Under the pieces are notes generated by a model. The model saw only the letters and a list, made by a program, of their open reading frames with translations, was not told the DNA's origin and did no database searches. Shown in pieces: positions 1 to 9,251 of a stretch of 36,718 nucleotides of DNA. The stretch spans positions 127,527 through 164,244 of the forward strand of contig NW_005200317.1 of NCBI RefSeq assembly GCF_000372725.1, given 5' to 3'. Every line of letters begins with the position of its first letter. The first letter of the stretch is position 1. This DNA is from Emiliania huxleyi CCMP1516. Its lineage: Eukaryota > Haptophyta > Isochrysidales > Noelaerhabdaceae. Both the position numbers and the translations under genes were made by a program.

Positions 1-2108
1 TTCACTAGAGAGAAATGAGCTACTCATTGAGAGCGAGGGCGAGCCCCGCGATTTGAACACGCCGCGGCCGAGTGCCGTGCACATGGATATCGGGTCTGAA
101 TCTCCGTGTGTGCTTCATCATCTATTCGGCGCAGGCCGGTGTCGACTCGGACGCTCAGCGCAGGCGCGAGAGCGGCGGGGAGCGGCAGCGAGGGCGGCAG
201 CGGCGCGGCGGGCGGCGGCGAGGGCGGCGGCGAGGTGGGAGGCGCGGACAGGGCGCGGCCTTTCCGGGCGGGTGCGCTCTCGAGCCGCGTCGAGGCAGGT
301 GGGGGCGAGGCCGATGGCAGCGGCGGCGGCGAGGGAGGAGGCGGCGAGGGAGGTGGAGGGCTCGGTGGGCCGTCGAGCTGGCGGCGGTGTGAGGAGGGCG
401 AGCCCACCACTCCCAGCTCCTCCTCCTCGGCGTGGGCGTCGGCCGCGGCCGGCGCCAGCCCGGGGGGGCTCTCCTCGCCGTCCTCGGCGCAGCAGAGCTC
501 TCGGAATGTTCCAGCAGAGCTTCGGTCGGAGGCTGGAGAGCGCCACTGGAGGAGGTGGCGCACGGCGTGCGGATCGGCTCCGACACGGATCGGCTGATGC
601 GGCGGGCATGGGCCGGCGGGCGGCCTGGGGACACAGGGGCCGACGGCTGGCATTGCAAAAGCGCCTTGGCGGGCGGCCGCGTCCAAGGGTCCGGAAAAAA
701 GAAATAACCCCGAAGGCCGCGTCCTCCCATGTGTGTGTGTGTGTGTGTGTGCTCCGAGGGGGCCCTCTGTGCGATCCGACGGGTAGGGGGGCTGTGCCCG
801 GGCGGTGTCCGGTGTGGAGTCCCCTTCTGATCCCGCCTGAGATGTTGGGTGTGAGGTTGTGGCGGCTCGTAACCCGATGCCAATCATCCGGCCCGCTGGG
901 TGCGCTTCTCAGCTCCCCGGCTCTTGTGAGCCTGTTTGTGTCTGTGTGTCGCTCGTGCGTGTCGTCATCATCTGTCTAGCGTCCACCCATACCGCGTTGC
1001 CGTTGGTGTCCAGTCCGAGCCTGGCTGTTCTTTCACCTTTCTACCTACCTACCTACCCAATGTGGCCCTGGATGTGCGGTTGAGGTAGAGAGGACCCTGC
1101 TCTCCAAGTTGCTCCAAGTGCGTCTTGGAGCACTTGGAGCACTTGGAGGAGTCTAAAACAATTTTTTTCGGCCCGCGGCATCTGCGGCATTTCAGTCACA
1201 CGTGCATTTAACGTGCTACGGCTACGATCCGCCGAAATTCGGACAATGTCTAGTCCGACACGCCCGCAACATGACGCCCACATCAGCCGCGTTGGGCGGC
1301 GCGCGCCGACGCCGACCATCACCGCCGACCGACGGCTCGCACGGCCGTGCGGTGAGCAAAAAATTGGGTCGCTACGCGCCTGCCGGATGCTCTGCGACGT
1401 CTGGACGCTCGCCAGAAACGCCAGGAAGCTTGCCTTCCACCCCTGGGCCCGAGGGCGAACGGCAGTGGTCGGCAGCCTCTGCGACGCTCCGATCGGCTCC
1501 TCGACCTCATCGTCTGCAACGAGCCAGCATAGCTCGTCGCTCGACGGCAGCCTGCTCAGTATGCTCTCGGCATTCTGTACAGCCTCGCCAGGCTCTCTGT
1601 GACGGCCTGCAGGGCCGGCGCGGACCGCCTTGGGCGCGATGGCCCTCCTCAGTACCTACCTCATCGATGCCTGTCGGCTCTCCAATCTCGTCGCCGGCGG
1701 CAGGCCCGCATGGCGCGCTGCTCGATGGCAGCCCGCTCAGTACGCCTTGGACAGTGACTTCTGCCTCGCAGCTCTTACTGCAGCCACCTCCGGGACCGGC
1801 GCCGGCCGCCACGCCTCGCCAGTGCTGTCTACGCCTGCGACACGCGTGTCGGCTCGCCGCCCGCGTCGCCCGCGGCGGGCCCGCATGGCGCGCCTCTCGT
1901 CGGGAGCGTTCCCAGCAGGCTGTGCAGGGCAGTCTGCCTCACTCAGGGCGCCGCCGCCGCTGCGCGGGGCCGCCACCGGCGCTGCTGCCGTGAACACTGC
2001 CGCCGTGTACGCCACACCATCGCCTCTCTTCGTCGCCGATCTCGCCGACGCCGCTCGCCGCTCGCCGCCGCCCTGCCCTGCCCTGCCCAGCCCTCGCACA
2101 AACAAACC

Positions 2109-2206
<98 letters not shown>

Positions 2207-2393
2207 AAACACACCCTGCCCTCACTCGAGCGCCCCGCGCCCTCCCGCCCCACGCCCTGCGCCTCACGCCTCGCGTCCCACGCACCCCCCGCGCCCCGCG
2301 CCCCCACGCCCCTCACCCTGCCCCTCACGCCTTCCTCCCCACCCTCTCAGGCATTTCTCGTCCCCGCTACTCGCCGACTCCTCCTCCCCCCGC
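1..2393. other. Gene-poor GC-rich stretch, no resolvable CDS
   Basis: Several long open frames exist on both strands, but all are proline-, arginine-, glycine- or alanine-rich products of GC-skewed DNA, with no recognisable domain and no frame clearly favoured. A (GT)n run sits near 730-750. 862-935 matches the dispersed element called R here (the stretch with CCCGATGCC and GGGTGCGCTTCTCAGCTCC). 1080-1150 has nested copies of a TTGGAGCACTTGGAG-type motif in both orientations, also related to the end of R. Unresolved exons of a multi-exon gene cannot be excluded. Confidence 0.5.
2109..2208. repeat. (CA)n microsatellite
   Basis: An almost pure CA dinucleotide run of about 100 bp with one CATATA interruption near its 3' end. 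It lies about 190 bp upstream of a possible first exon at 2394. Confidence 0.95.
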
Positions 2394-2465
2394 ATGACCG
2401 ACGACTACCCGTCCTTCGGCGACTCCTCCCTCCTCGGCGCCAACGTCTACTACCCGTTCGGCCCG
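2394..2465 (+). CDS. Possible first exon of an unresolved gene
   Basis: An ATG at 2394 opens 24 codons (starting M-T-D-D-Y-P-S-F-G-D) that end at a canonical donor, CCG|GTGAGG. The codons are strongly G/C-ending like the recognised genes nearby, and a pyrimidine-rich leader precedes the ATG. I found no convincing second exon downstream (2466-3430), so this may be a chance frame or the start of a gene broken by the repeats that follow. No function can be given. Confidence 0.25.
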
Positions 2466-3430
2466 GTGAGGGGCGGGAGTGGCGGTGCTCCTCAAATACC
2501 GCTCAAACGCCCACGATGTTGTGGAGGGGACATATTCTGATGATCCTGGCCCGATTGGTTCGCTCAGAAAGCTTCTGGGCGGCCGTTAAGGTTCAGGTCC
2601 CAGACGGGCGAACACGCGGTTTTTCGATGACCACGCGCGATGTGGTATCTGCTTTTTGCTAAAAACGGGCCGCCTAGTGCAGCATCACTAGTAAAACACG
2701 CAACCACACTGAGAGCTCCACACTAGCCGGCAAAGGCGAGAACCGACGGCGTCAAGGTCGCCGGAGTGGACGCACTGCACACACACTGTGACCGTGTCGT
2801 CGGTGTGACAGTGAGCGACACAAGTCAATCGTCGGCGCCGCGCTATCGCGGCGCCCCGCAGTCTACACGCCTCAGGCGCACCCCTGAACGCGCCATGGGC
2901 GCGCAGATACACCGCAGCGCCGTGGAGAATCCACACCTGGCCGGTCCCAGGCCCCGTCCTGGGCCTCCTGAGTAACGGCCGAAGATCGGCGTTCGGCTTC
3001 GGGCGGGATGAACTTGTCGGAAATGGAGCTAACTTGGCGCGGCTCGCCGCTCACGGTACCTGGTGAGCCGGGATAGGGAGGGCAAAATCTGGGGTGAATA
3101 CGAGGGACAGAGGTCGCAAGTTGGTCGTGCAAGTTGGTTGCGCGGCGCGGCGCTGCCCCGCTGCCGAGGGCGCCACCAACCCGTGGCCACCGCCCGACTT
3201 TGGGACCCCCCAGGCAGCGCGGCCCCGCCCGGGAGAAGCTGGCCCATCTGTCGACAGCTGGCGCGGCTCACGCCGGCCGCTGCGCCAGAATTTTTTTTGT
3301 GCTGAGCACAGGGTTGGTTGTGCCGGGCCGCCCCCGCGAGAGAAACTCGTCAGTAAAACTCTCGGGCGGCCCGGCTGTCTGAGGCTGGCACGCAATGGCA
3401 AAAGCCCGCGGCTCGTCGCCAAGGAGTTAC
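2466..3430. other. Intergenic stretch, nothing recognised
   Basis: Mixed-composition sequence with only short overlapping frames on both strands and no domain or repeat I can name. A poly-T run lies at 3292-3299. Confidence 0.4.
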
Positions 3431-3577
3431 GAAGTTTTGTCTCTCTCTGCGTTCTCGCACATGGAGTGCGAGGTATCTCGTCTGTCGCCGTCCCAAACTG
3501 ACACTCCCCTCTCTCCCGGCCAGGGTGGGGCGCGCGCGGGGGAGGCGGGTGTGCGGCGGGTGTGCGGGTTGTTTGTG
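3431..3577 (+). repeat. Dispersed repeat S, copy 1
   Basis: This stretch (containing CTCTGCGTTCTCGCACATGG and GTCGCCGTCCCAAACTG) recurs nearly unchanged at about 27511-27695 and in a shorter, diverged form at about 17459-17580. Each copy lies near an LRR gene: downstream of the two minus-strand genes and downstream of the plus-strand gene. That suggests S travels with the LRR segment or is part of its 3' flank. Confidence 0.7.
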
Positions 3578-3582
3578 GGACC

Positions 3583-3697
3583 TGCGACGGTGTATCATTC
3601 ACTTTATGCCAGCGTTGCATATCCGGGATATGCAACGCTGGCATAAAGTGAATGATACACCGTCGCAAAACTGCATTGGGTCTCGAGTTCGAATCCA
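3583..3697 (+). mobile_element. 115-bp foldback element with perfect 42-bp arms
   Basis: Positions 3583-3624 and 3626-3667 are exact reverse complements (42 bp each) around one central G at 3625. A 30-nt tail follows, containing GAGTTCGAATCCA. The duplicated segment near 27690 is an empty site: it reads GTGGGACC directly followed by GAGAGAGCG, whereas here GGACC (3578-3582) precedes the element and GGACC (3698-3702) follows it. This fits insertion with a 5-bp target-site duplication. It carries no coding capacity, so any transposition would need machinery encoded elsewhere. The TTCGAATCC core resembles a tRNA B box, but no tRNA fold is present. Confidence 0.8.
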
Positions 3698-3861
3698 GGA
3701 CCGAGAGAGCGATGTGCTTGTGTCCGCCTTGCGTTTGTTTCATAACATCGAAGAAGAGAGCAATCACCAATCCTCGCTACCCAACGCGGCCAAAGGATAT
3801 CCACCTCGAGAACCTCGAGAGAGAGCAATCATTCAGGTATAAAAAAGCTCAACAACCAAAG

Positions 3862-4378
3862 CGGCACGAACTCGTCGACCCAGGGCGAGCGGGCCCGACC
3901 TCCCGGGGATGGAAGCGGGTGGGACCCAATGCCACCGTCCTCGCCGGGGGCGACCCCAGCCGGGCCGTCGACGCTCTCGGAGGCTGCGGTACCAGCCGAA
4001 GGCGAAGCGGAGGCGAGGCCACAGGCACAGCCGAGGAAGAGGCATCAGAAACGACGGCGGAGGCAGTGTACGTGTACCTACGTGGGCGCACATGAGGTGT
4101 GTCCGTGTACGCACGTGGAGTACAGTGTAGTTCGTTAGCTCCGAGTAGAGGGGGCGTTCTGCAGGTAAGGGGAAACCCGGTACGCGGAACTAACCCTCGG
4201 AGACCCGTGTTTACTTTACGGCCCTTTCTTTCCCTGCGAACGCGCACCCCCGGGGCTAGGGCTCTCTAGCCCGTAACCCGACACCGATCATCCGGCTCGC
4301 TGGGTGCGCTTCTTAGCTCGCCCCGGCCCTGGATGTGAGGTTGATAACTGCACTCTTGATGCTCCAAGTGCTCCAAAG
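3862..4378 (+). mobile_element. 517-bp insertion ending in repeat R
   Basis: The paralogous segment reads CAACCAAAG directly followed by TCCAAACATC (about 27815-27835). Here the two halves are separated by 517 bp, with CCAAAG at both borders (3856-3861 and 4373-4378), consistent with a 6-bp target duplication. The 3' half, from about 4137, is a full copy of the dispersed element R. The 5' half (3862-4136) has no other copy in the window. No intact ORF typical of a transposase or reverse transcriptase is present, so I treat it as a non-autonomous element. Confidence 0.65.
4137..4360 (+). repeat. Dispersed repeat R, copy 1
   Basis: R starts AGCTCCGAGTAGAGGGGGCG, continues through AACCCTCGGAGACCCGTGTT and CACCCCCGGGGCTAGGGCTC, and ends near GATGTGAGGTTGATAACTGC. 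Related copies are at 6811-6933 (reverse), 27279-27475, 30437-30550 (partial) and 32464-32765 (tandem, the first copy partial). The block between CTCCGAG and CTCGGAG forms a short inverted repeat. Confidence 0.8.
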
Positions 4379-4773
4379 TCCAAACATCCACAGCAGGCGA
4401 CGCACACACCACACTTGCAAGCTCGTATGTCGTAACGCAAAATGAGATGCCGCGGCGCCGGTCCCCAGGACTAAATTACGCGAACTGGACACCGCTCCCT
4501 CCACCGGCACCGCTCGTCCGCTCCTGCGTCAGGCTGCAACCGCCCTCTCTCCCCCCCTCTGAGCAGCAGCTGCACCGCTCCCCCTCCATGCCCCCCCCCC
4601 CCCCCCCCCTCACAACACCCGCCCGCCCGCCCACCAAACCCGCACCCGCGCGCGCCCGGCACAGTCGCTGTGCGTCGTGCTCCGCAGCCGCAGGGTCTGT
4701 TGCTCTCTGCCATGCTCGCGCGGCGGTCCCGCAGGAACCCGCGCCCTTGCCGCCCGGCCTGGGCTGGAGAGGC

Positions 4774-6441
4774 TCAGCGCAGCTCGATACCGCGCTCCTC
4801 GCACACGGCCACCAGCTCAGGCTGCTTCTTGTTCTCGCTTCCCACGACGAGCGCCTGCACGCGAGGGGAGGTGCGATGAGCATTGGGCGGGGGGAGGGGC
4901 GTGTGGCGAGGGGGAGCGTCTCGCGCCTTCAAGCTCGGGGCGGCCCCCTCCTTGAGGGCGGCGGCCAGCGCCGTGCAGCCCTCGTCACCAATCTGGTTGC
5001 CGCTGAGACCAAGCTCCTTGAGCCGCGGCGCTGCTCCCTCCTTGCCGAGGGCGGCGGCCAGCGCCTTGCAGCCCTCGTCGCCAATCTCGTTGCGGTGGAG
5101 AGAGAGCGTCTCAAGCCGCGGCGCTGCCCCCTCCTTGCCGAGGGCGGCGGCCAGCGCCTTGCAGCCCTCGTCGCCAATCTCGTTGCGGTAGAGATAGAGC
5201 GTCTCGAGCCGCGGCGCTGCCCCCTCCTTGCCGAGGGCGGCGGCCAGCGCCTTGCAGCCCTCGTCGCCAATCTTGTTTTCGCCGAGATAGAGCGTCTCGA
5301 GCCGCGGCGCTGCCCCCTCCTTGCCGAGGGCGGCGGCCAGCGCCTTGCAGCCCTCGTCGCCAATCTTGTTCCAGTTGAGATCGAGCTTCTCGAGCCGCGG
5401 CGCTGCCCCCTCCTTGCCGAGGGCGGCGACCAGCGCCTTGCAGCCCTCGTCGCCAATCTTGTTTTCGCCGAGATAGAGCGTCTCGAGCCGCGGCGCTGCC
5501 CCGCTCGCGAGGACCTCCGCCAGCTGCGCCGCCTCCGCGTCGCCCCAGCCGAGGTTGTTGTAGAACAGCACGGTCGCCTTGCCAAACTGCTCCTTGAAGG
5601 CGGCCTCGTACAGCCGCTTCACCAGCGGCTTGTCGTCCTTGCCGTTGGTGAAGCTCTTCGTCTCCAGCTCCGCCGCGAAGGCAGACGGCAGCAGCGGAGG
5701 GCGCCGGCCGCCGTCCTGGGCGCAGTCCTCGGTGAGGCTCCAGTAGTCGTACTCCTTGCCGTCGCGCATCTTGCCGAGGTCGAGCGAGAGCTGGCCGACC
5801 TTGGTAAGGCCCGCCCAGCTCTGCTCGGTGTAGCACCAGCCGCGGTCAAAGTACTTGGCCACGTTGGTGCCCTCGGCCTGGTCCTCCGCCTTGTGGCCGT
5901 CCGGGAAGGAGGTCAGCCGCAGCACCCAAGTGTGCTGGTGGGAGTAGAGCGTGCCGAGGAAGCTCAGCCCCTGCTTGAAGAGCGCGTTCTGCTCCTCGGT
6001 GCGCAGGACGCCGTTGGGGGGGTCGGGGTGCTGGTGCAGCGAGCCGAAGTCCCAAAAGACGCCGAGTCGCGGGCAGAGACGCTTGTTGCTGAGCAGGGCC
6101 TTAAGCGCCCTTGCGACGCGGGCGAGGTTGGCTCCGCGCGGGTCGGGGTGGTCCTTGGTCAGCCACGGGTAGGAGAGCGCGGCGACGGGAAGGCAATCTC
6201 CGTACGGGTTCGAGGTGGTCGCCTCGACGAGGTCGGCGAAAGAGAGGAAGGCCTCTTTGGGCAGCGCCTGGCGGTGGTTGAGGACGCCGCCCGCCTCGGC
6301 GTGGCTGATGATCCACCGCGCGTCGAGGAGGGCGACGGCGCCGCTCGCGAGGACACGCTCCAGGTCGCCGCCGCCGAGAATGCGCCACAGCTTCAGCTTC
6401 GTCTCGTAGGTCAGACCCGGCTTGCTCGTGCCGCAGCCCAT
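4774..6441 (-). CDS. Myristoylated HET/TIR-like plus LRR protein, paralogue 1
   Basis: Two exons (6441-4927, 4854-4774) joined across a 72-nt GC-AG intron give about 531 residues. The start chosen gives M-G-C-G-T-S-K, a classic N-myristoylation signal with a palmitoylatable Cys3, so attachment to the inner face of a membrane is likely. Residues about 15-290 form a compact domain with A-L-S-Y-P-W-L (88-94), V-F-W-D-F-G-S-L-H-Q (128-137), F-K-Q-G-L and Y-F-D-R-G-W-C (about 197-203). This layout recalls HET/TIR-like domains, but that is inference. From about 318 come six ribonuclease-inhibitor-type LRRs (L-x-x-L-x-L-x-x-N-x-I-G-D-E-G) and a C-terminal cap. The 31-codon LRR units are nearly identical in DNA. 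A sensor or immune-receptor-like role is a hypothesis. The intron is in frame and stop-free, so retention would still give a protein. Confidence 0.8.
   Translation of the reverse strand: MGCGTSKPGLTYETKLKLWRILGGGDLERVLASGAVALLDARWIISHAEAGGVLNHRQALPKEAFLSFADLVEATTSNPYGDCLPVAALSYPWLTKDHPDPRGANLARVARALKALLSNKRLCPRLGVFWDFGSLHQHPDPPNGVLRTEEQNALFKQGLSFLGTLYSHQHTWVLRLTSFPDGHKAEDQAEGTNVAKYFDRGWCYTEQSWAGLTKVGQLSLDLGKMRDGKEYDYWSLTEDCAQDGGRRPPLLPSAFAAELETKSFTNGKDDKPLVKRLYEAAFKEQFGKATVLFYNNLGWGDAEAAQLAEVLASGAAPRLETLYLGENKIGDEGCKALVAALGKEGAAPRLEKLDLNWNKIGDEGCKALAAALGKEGAAPRLETLYLGENKIGDEGCKALAAALGKEGAAPRLETLYLYRNEIGDEGCKALAAALGKEGAAPRLETLSLHRNEIGDEGCKALAAALGKEGAAPRLKELGLSGNQIGDEGCTALAAALKEGAAPSLKARDAPPRHTPLPPPNAHRTSPRVQALVVGSENKKQPELVAVCEERGIELR
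4960..5510 (-). repeat. 93-bp tandem LRR-coding repeats
   Basis: Five to six tandem 93-bp (31-codon) units encode the LRRs of the first paralogue. They are nearly identical in DNA, differing mainly at the codons for the variable beta-strand positions (for example L-Y-L-G-E-N, L-D-L-N-W-N, L-S-L-H-R-N). The two other paralogues carry only two such units, so the number has changed recently, probably by unequal exchange. Confidence 0.85.
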
Positions 6442-6634
6442 CGCTTCGCCTGCCTGTGTAAGGCCGATCGGATGGTGCTCAACAGCGGCTCGGGGAGCGG
6501 CCGAGGCCGCAAACGCGAGCTGAGGGCGTGTCAAGATTTTTGTGTGCGATCTTCTGTTTACGGAGTTTTGTTGTAAAATTCTGTTTGCGCCGTATTTTTG
6601 TTTGAGCCTGTATTTTTCACGCGACAGGCGAGGC

Positions 6635-6668
6635 GCGGGCGACGGCTTCCTCAGAAGCCGTCGCCCGC
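6635..6668. other. Perfect 15-bp hairpin, copy 1
   Basis: GCGGGCGACGGCTTC and its exact reverse complement flank a CTCA loop. The hairpin and its flank (accacaggagcag and the following C-rich tract) recur at 17076-17111 with a 16-bp stem, and in reverse orientation with a weaker 12-bp stem at 33550-33577. It probably marks a dispersed element end; a transcript-end structure is an alternative. Confidence 0.7.
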
Positions 6669-6810
6669 ACCACAGGAGCAGTCACACCACTCCCACTCCG
6701 GCGCCCACCCACTCCCCACCCCGACATCCCTGGAAAAAGAATGTAAACAACACAACTCTCTCTCTGGAAAAAGGATTCGGATGTTAGTGATGACAAGAAT
6801 TCTTAACATT

Positions 6811-6933
6811 ACGGGCAAGAGAGCCCTAGCCCCGGGGGTGCGCGGTCGCAGGGCCATAACACGGGTCTCCGAGGGTTAGTTCTGCGCTCCGGGTTTTCCC
6901 TAGCTGCGGAACGCTCCCTCTACTCGGAGCTAA
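6811..6933 (-). repeat. Dispersed repeat R, reverse copy
   Basis: This is the reverse complement of the central part of R, including the AGGGCTCTC, CCCGTGTTATGGCCCTGCGA and CTCCGAGTAGAGG blocks. It is closest to the copy at 27279. A second, shorter reverse fragment follows at about 6945-6985. The stretch lies upstream of the first LRR gene. Confidence 0.75.
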
Positions 6934-7096
6934 AGTGTAAAGAATACTCTCCGAGGGTTGGCCCGTGTACCAGGTTTCCCGGATGTTGGTCATTACAAGA
7001 AACACACTAAAAAGCCTCCCAAGCGTGGGTGTCTAAGGGTCCTGGCACTCCTGGATGCATGCACAGTCACAACAGAGTAGCAATGTTCGGAAGTGT

Positions 7097-7207
7097 CCGA
7101 GCCGTCCCGAGCCGTCCCGAGCCGTCCCGAGCCGTCCCGAGCCGTCCCGAGCCGTCCCGAGCCGTCCCGAGCCGTCCCGAGCGGTCCCGAGCCGTCCCGA
7201 GCTGTCC
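7097..7207 (+). repeat. 10-bp minisatellite (GAGCCGTCCC)n
   Basis: About eleven near-perfect copies of GAGCCGTCCC, with single-base variants (GAGCGGTCCC, GAGCTGTCCC) at the 3' end. It immediately precedes the transposase remnant. Confidence 0.95.
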
Positions 7208-7224
7208 CAACGGCCTAGATGCTA

Positions 7225-7660
7225 AAGTTCGACCGGCGGGGGCGCGGCGCTTGGGCCAGCTTCCTGCAGGCGCGGATCAAGCCATGGGAGTGTGGTCTTG
7301 GGGACAAGCAAAGCTTACGTCGGGCAGCGGCAGATCATCACAGAATGGAAGGGCCGGAACCTGTCCCTCGAGAAACAACGGTTCAACAAGACGGTGCAGC
7401 ACTACCGTGGGCGTGTGGAGCACCTCATTGGCCAGGTAGTGGACAACCGTCTTGTCAACAAGACGGTGCAGCACTACCGTGGGCGTGTGGAGCACCTCAT
7501 TGGCCAGGTAGTGGACAACCGTATGGCTCTGTGCACTACGTGGCGCGGTTCGTTCACCCTGCTTGCCGCGGTCATGAAGAGATCGCGGCGCACATGGTTG
7601 GGCTCCAGGAGCGTATGAAGGGACCTAGGTATGATGTGTTTGGCCCGCAGCCGGGCGGCG
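7225..7660 (+). pseudogene. Degenerate DDE transposase remnant
   Basis: Pieces in two frames resemble the C-terminal part of eukaryotic DDE-superfamily transposases. W-E-C-G-L-G-D-K (about 7280-7312) is followed, after a frame change, by A-Y-V-G-Q-R-Q-I-I-T. Next come H-Y-R-G-R-V-E-H-L-I-G-Q, then W-R-G-S-F-T-L-L-A-A-V-M-K and, after a second frame change near 7576, H-M-V-G-L-Q-E-R-M-K. A 68-bp segment (7383-7450) is repeated exactly at 7455-7522, duplicating the R-V-E-H-L-I-G block. The frame breaks, the duplication and the absence of upstream catalytic residues mark it as dead. The exact superfamily (Harbinger/IS5-like) is a guess. Confidence 0.5.
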
Positions 7661-8728
7661 CAGTTTCCTTAGTGCTTTGCTGTTATTGCTGCTAATCTCA
7701 TGAATTGTTTACAATTTCTTTCTCACACTGCAGCACCTCCCCGCGCCGCCCAGCCGTGCAGCCCAGCCAGCCGGAGGCGGGCCGCAAATGTCCCAGGCGC
7801 GCCCCCGAGAAAAAAATCACGATGGTGCTGCGCGTGCGTCCAAGGTTAAAATCCCTGTGTGGTGGCGGCGTGCCGTCCTCCCATCCTTTCCTTGGGTTGT
7901 GTGTTTTGTTTCTTTTTCGCACGACGTTGTAAAATTCGTTGTAAAATTCTTTTTCGTCTTGTGAGCCTGTTTGTGTCTGTGTGTCGCTCGTGCGTGAGAT
8001 GACCCGACGTTACCCGAGATAACCCGAGATAACCCGAGATTATCCGAGACTACCCGAGATCGGCGGGTGAGAGTTAGTCAAAGGTCCACCAGCACAGCCT
8101 CCAGCCACCAGCCTCCACCTCCACCCGCGAGCCGCCACCGCTGCCGCCCGCGACGCCGCCCGCCGCGTCAGATTGCCGCTACGCGCGCATCGAGTCGCGT
8201 CGGAGAGCCGCGCCGCACCAGCAGCAGCATCTGCACCACCACCACCAGCAGCAGCAGCACCACCACCACCAGAGAGAGAAGCGCACTTGCCCGACGCCGC
8301 CCGCCGCGTCAGATGCTCGCCACGCGCGCGTCGAGCCCAGTCGCAGAGCCGCGCCGCGCCATCAGCAGCATCTGCACCATCAGCACCACCATCACCACCA
8401 CCAGCAGCAACAGAGAGTGGCAGTGCAGGCGCAGAAGCGCTCGCAGAGCGGCGCACAGCGCCGCACACGCCACGCTGCGGACCGTCGGACGAGCGCAGCG
8501 TACGTCGGCGGCGAGCCGCGTCGCCCGTCTCGCGAGAGAGCGGCGCCGCCGCGTGCGCGCAGCAGCCGCCGCGGCAGAGGCGAGCCGCGGCGACGTCCGC
8601 ACAACGGATAACTGCCATTGGCGGTTTTCAACACACACTGGGACACCAACGCGGAACGTTAGTTTTTCTTGCAAATCCACGTGTCAAGGCTCGCCGGCTC
8701 TGAGCCTCGCGACCAACGTACACCACCC
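7661..8728. other. Upstream region of the kinase gene, repeats only
   Basis: No gene resolved. It contains TTGTAAAATTC twice (7924-7949), a short (AACCCGAGAT)n run (about 8000-8060), and a roughly 100-bp segment (about 8165-8265) repeated at about 8308-8405. Both copies hold CAC/CAG-type trinucleotide runs. Frames here are Ala/Arg/Pro/Ser-rich and look non-coding; part is probably promoter and 5' leader of the gene starting at 8729. Confidence 0.4.
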
Positions 8729-9157
8729 ATGGCCGACTTCGACAAGTCGTGCGTCGACGTGGCAGAGCTCGACGAGGCGGAGATCCGCCGCGTTTGCGCT
8801 GCTCTCGGCCTGGGCGAAGTCCTCTCGAGCCAGAAGCTGACAAACGGAGGCGCGAGAGCGACGCCTCCGCGACAGCTCCGGCGTCCAGCACAGTATCCAG
8901 CCCTGTACACCGACGGCGTGACCTTAGGCTGTGCCGCCAACTACATCGTCCGCCTCTCGGCGGCGAACGACGGCGCGGCCGAGGCCATCGTTCTCAAGGC
9001 GTGCGTCGCCGAGAGCGCGGCGCGGGCGGAGGAGCTGGCGGTGCTTCAGTACAAGGTGCTCGCGGCGCTCGCCAAGCACGGCGCCGCCGCGCCCGCGCCA
9101 AAGAGCAGTCTCACCGCCGCCTGTGTCGGTACGCGCGGCCAGGCGCGCCGCCGCCGC

Positions 9158-9251
<94 letters not shown>

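Noticed and set aside
1630..2397. Plus-strand frame with a long Thr-His run
   Set aside because: The run is the (CA)n microsatellite translated; the rest is low-complexity Pro/Arg/Ala with no domain.
3660..3702. tRNA gene or tRNA-derived SINE
   Set aside because: Only a B-box-like TTCGAATCC is present; there is no A box, anticodon arm or acceptor stem, and the adjacent sequence is the foldback arm.
4447..6576. Long plus-strand open frame (about 709 codons) opposite the first LRR gene
   Set aside because: It is the antisense of GC-rich, codon-biased LRR sequence; repeats such as A-E-G-G-G-Q-R are the complement of the LRR units and no independent domain is present. The same holds for 27352-29640 opposite the third paralogue and for the minus-strand frame 14993-15937 opposite the second.
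6642..6661. Histone-type 3' stem-loop
   Set aside because: Loop and closing pairs do not match the histone consensus, the stem extends to 15 bp, and no histone gene is nearby.
8067..8703. Gln/His/Arg- or Ala/Ser-rich protein upstream of the kinase
   Set aside because: Open frames exist in all three phases because of CAC/CAG-type and GCC-type repeats; no frame is favoured and the stretch contains an internal duplication.
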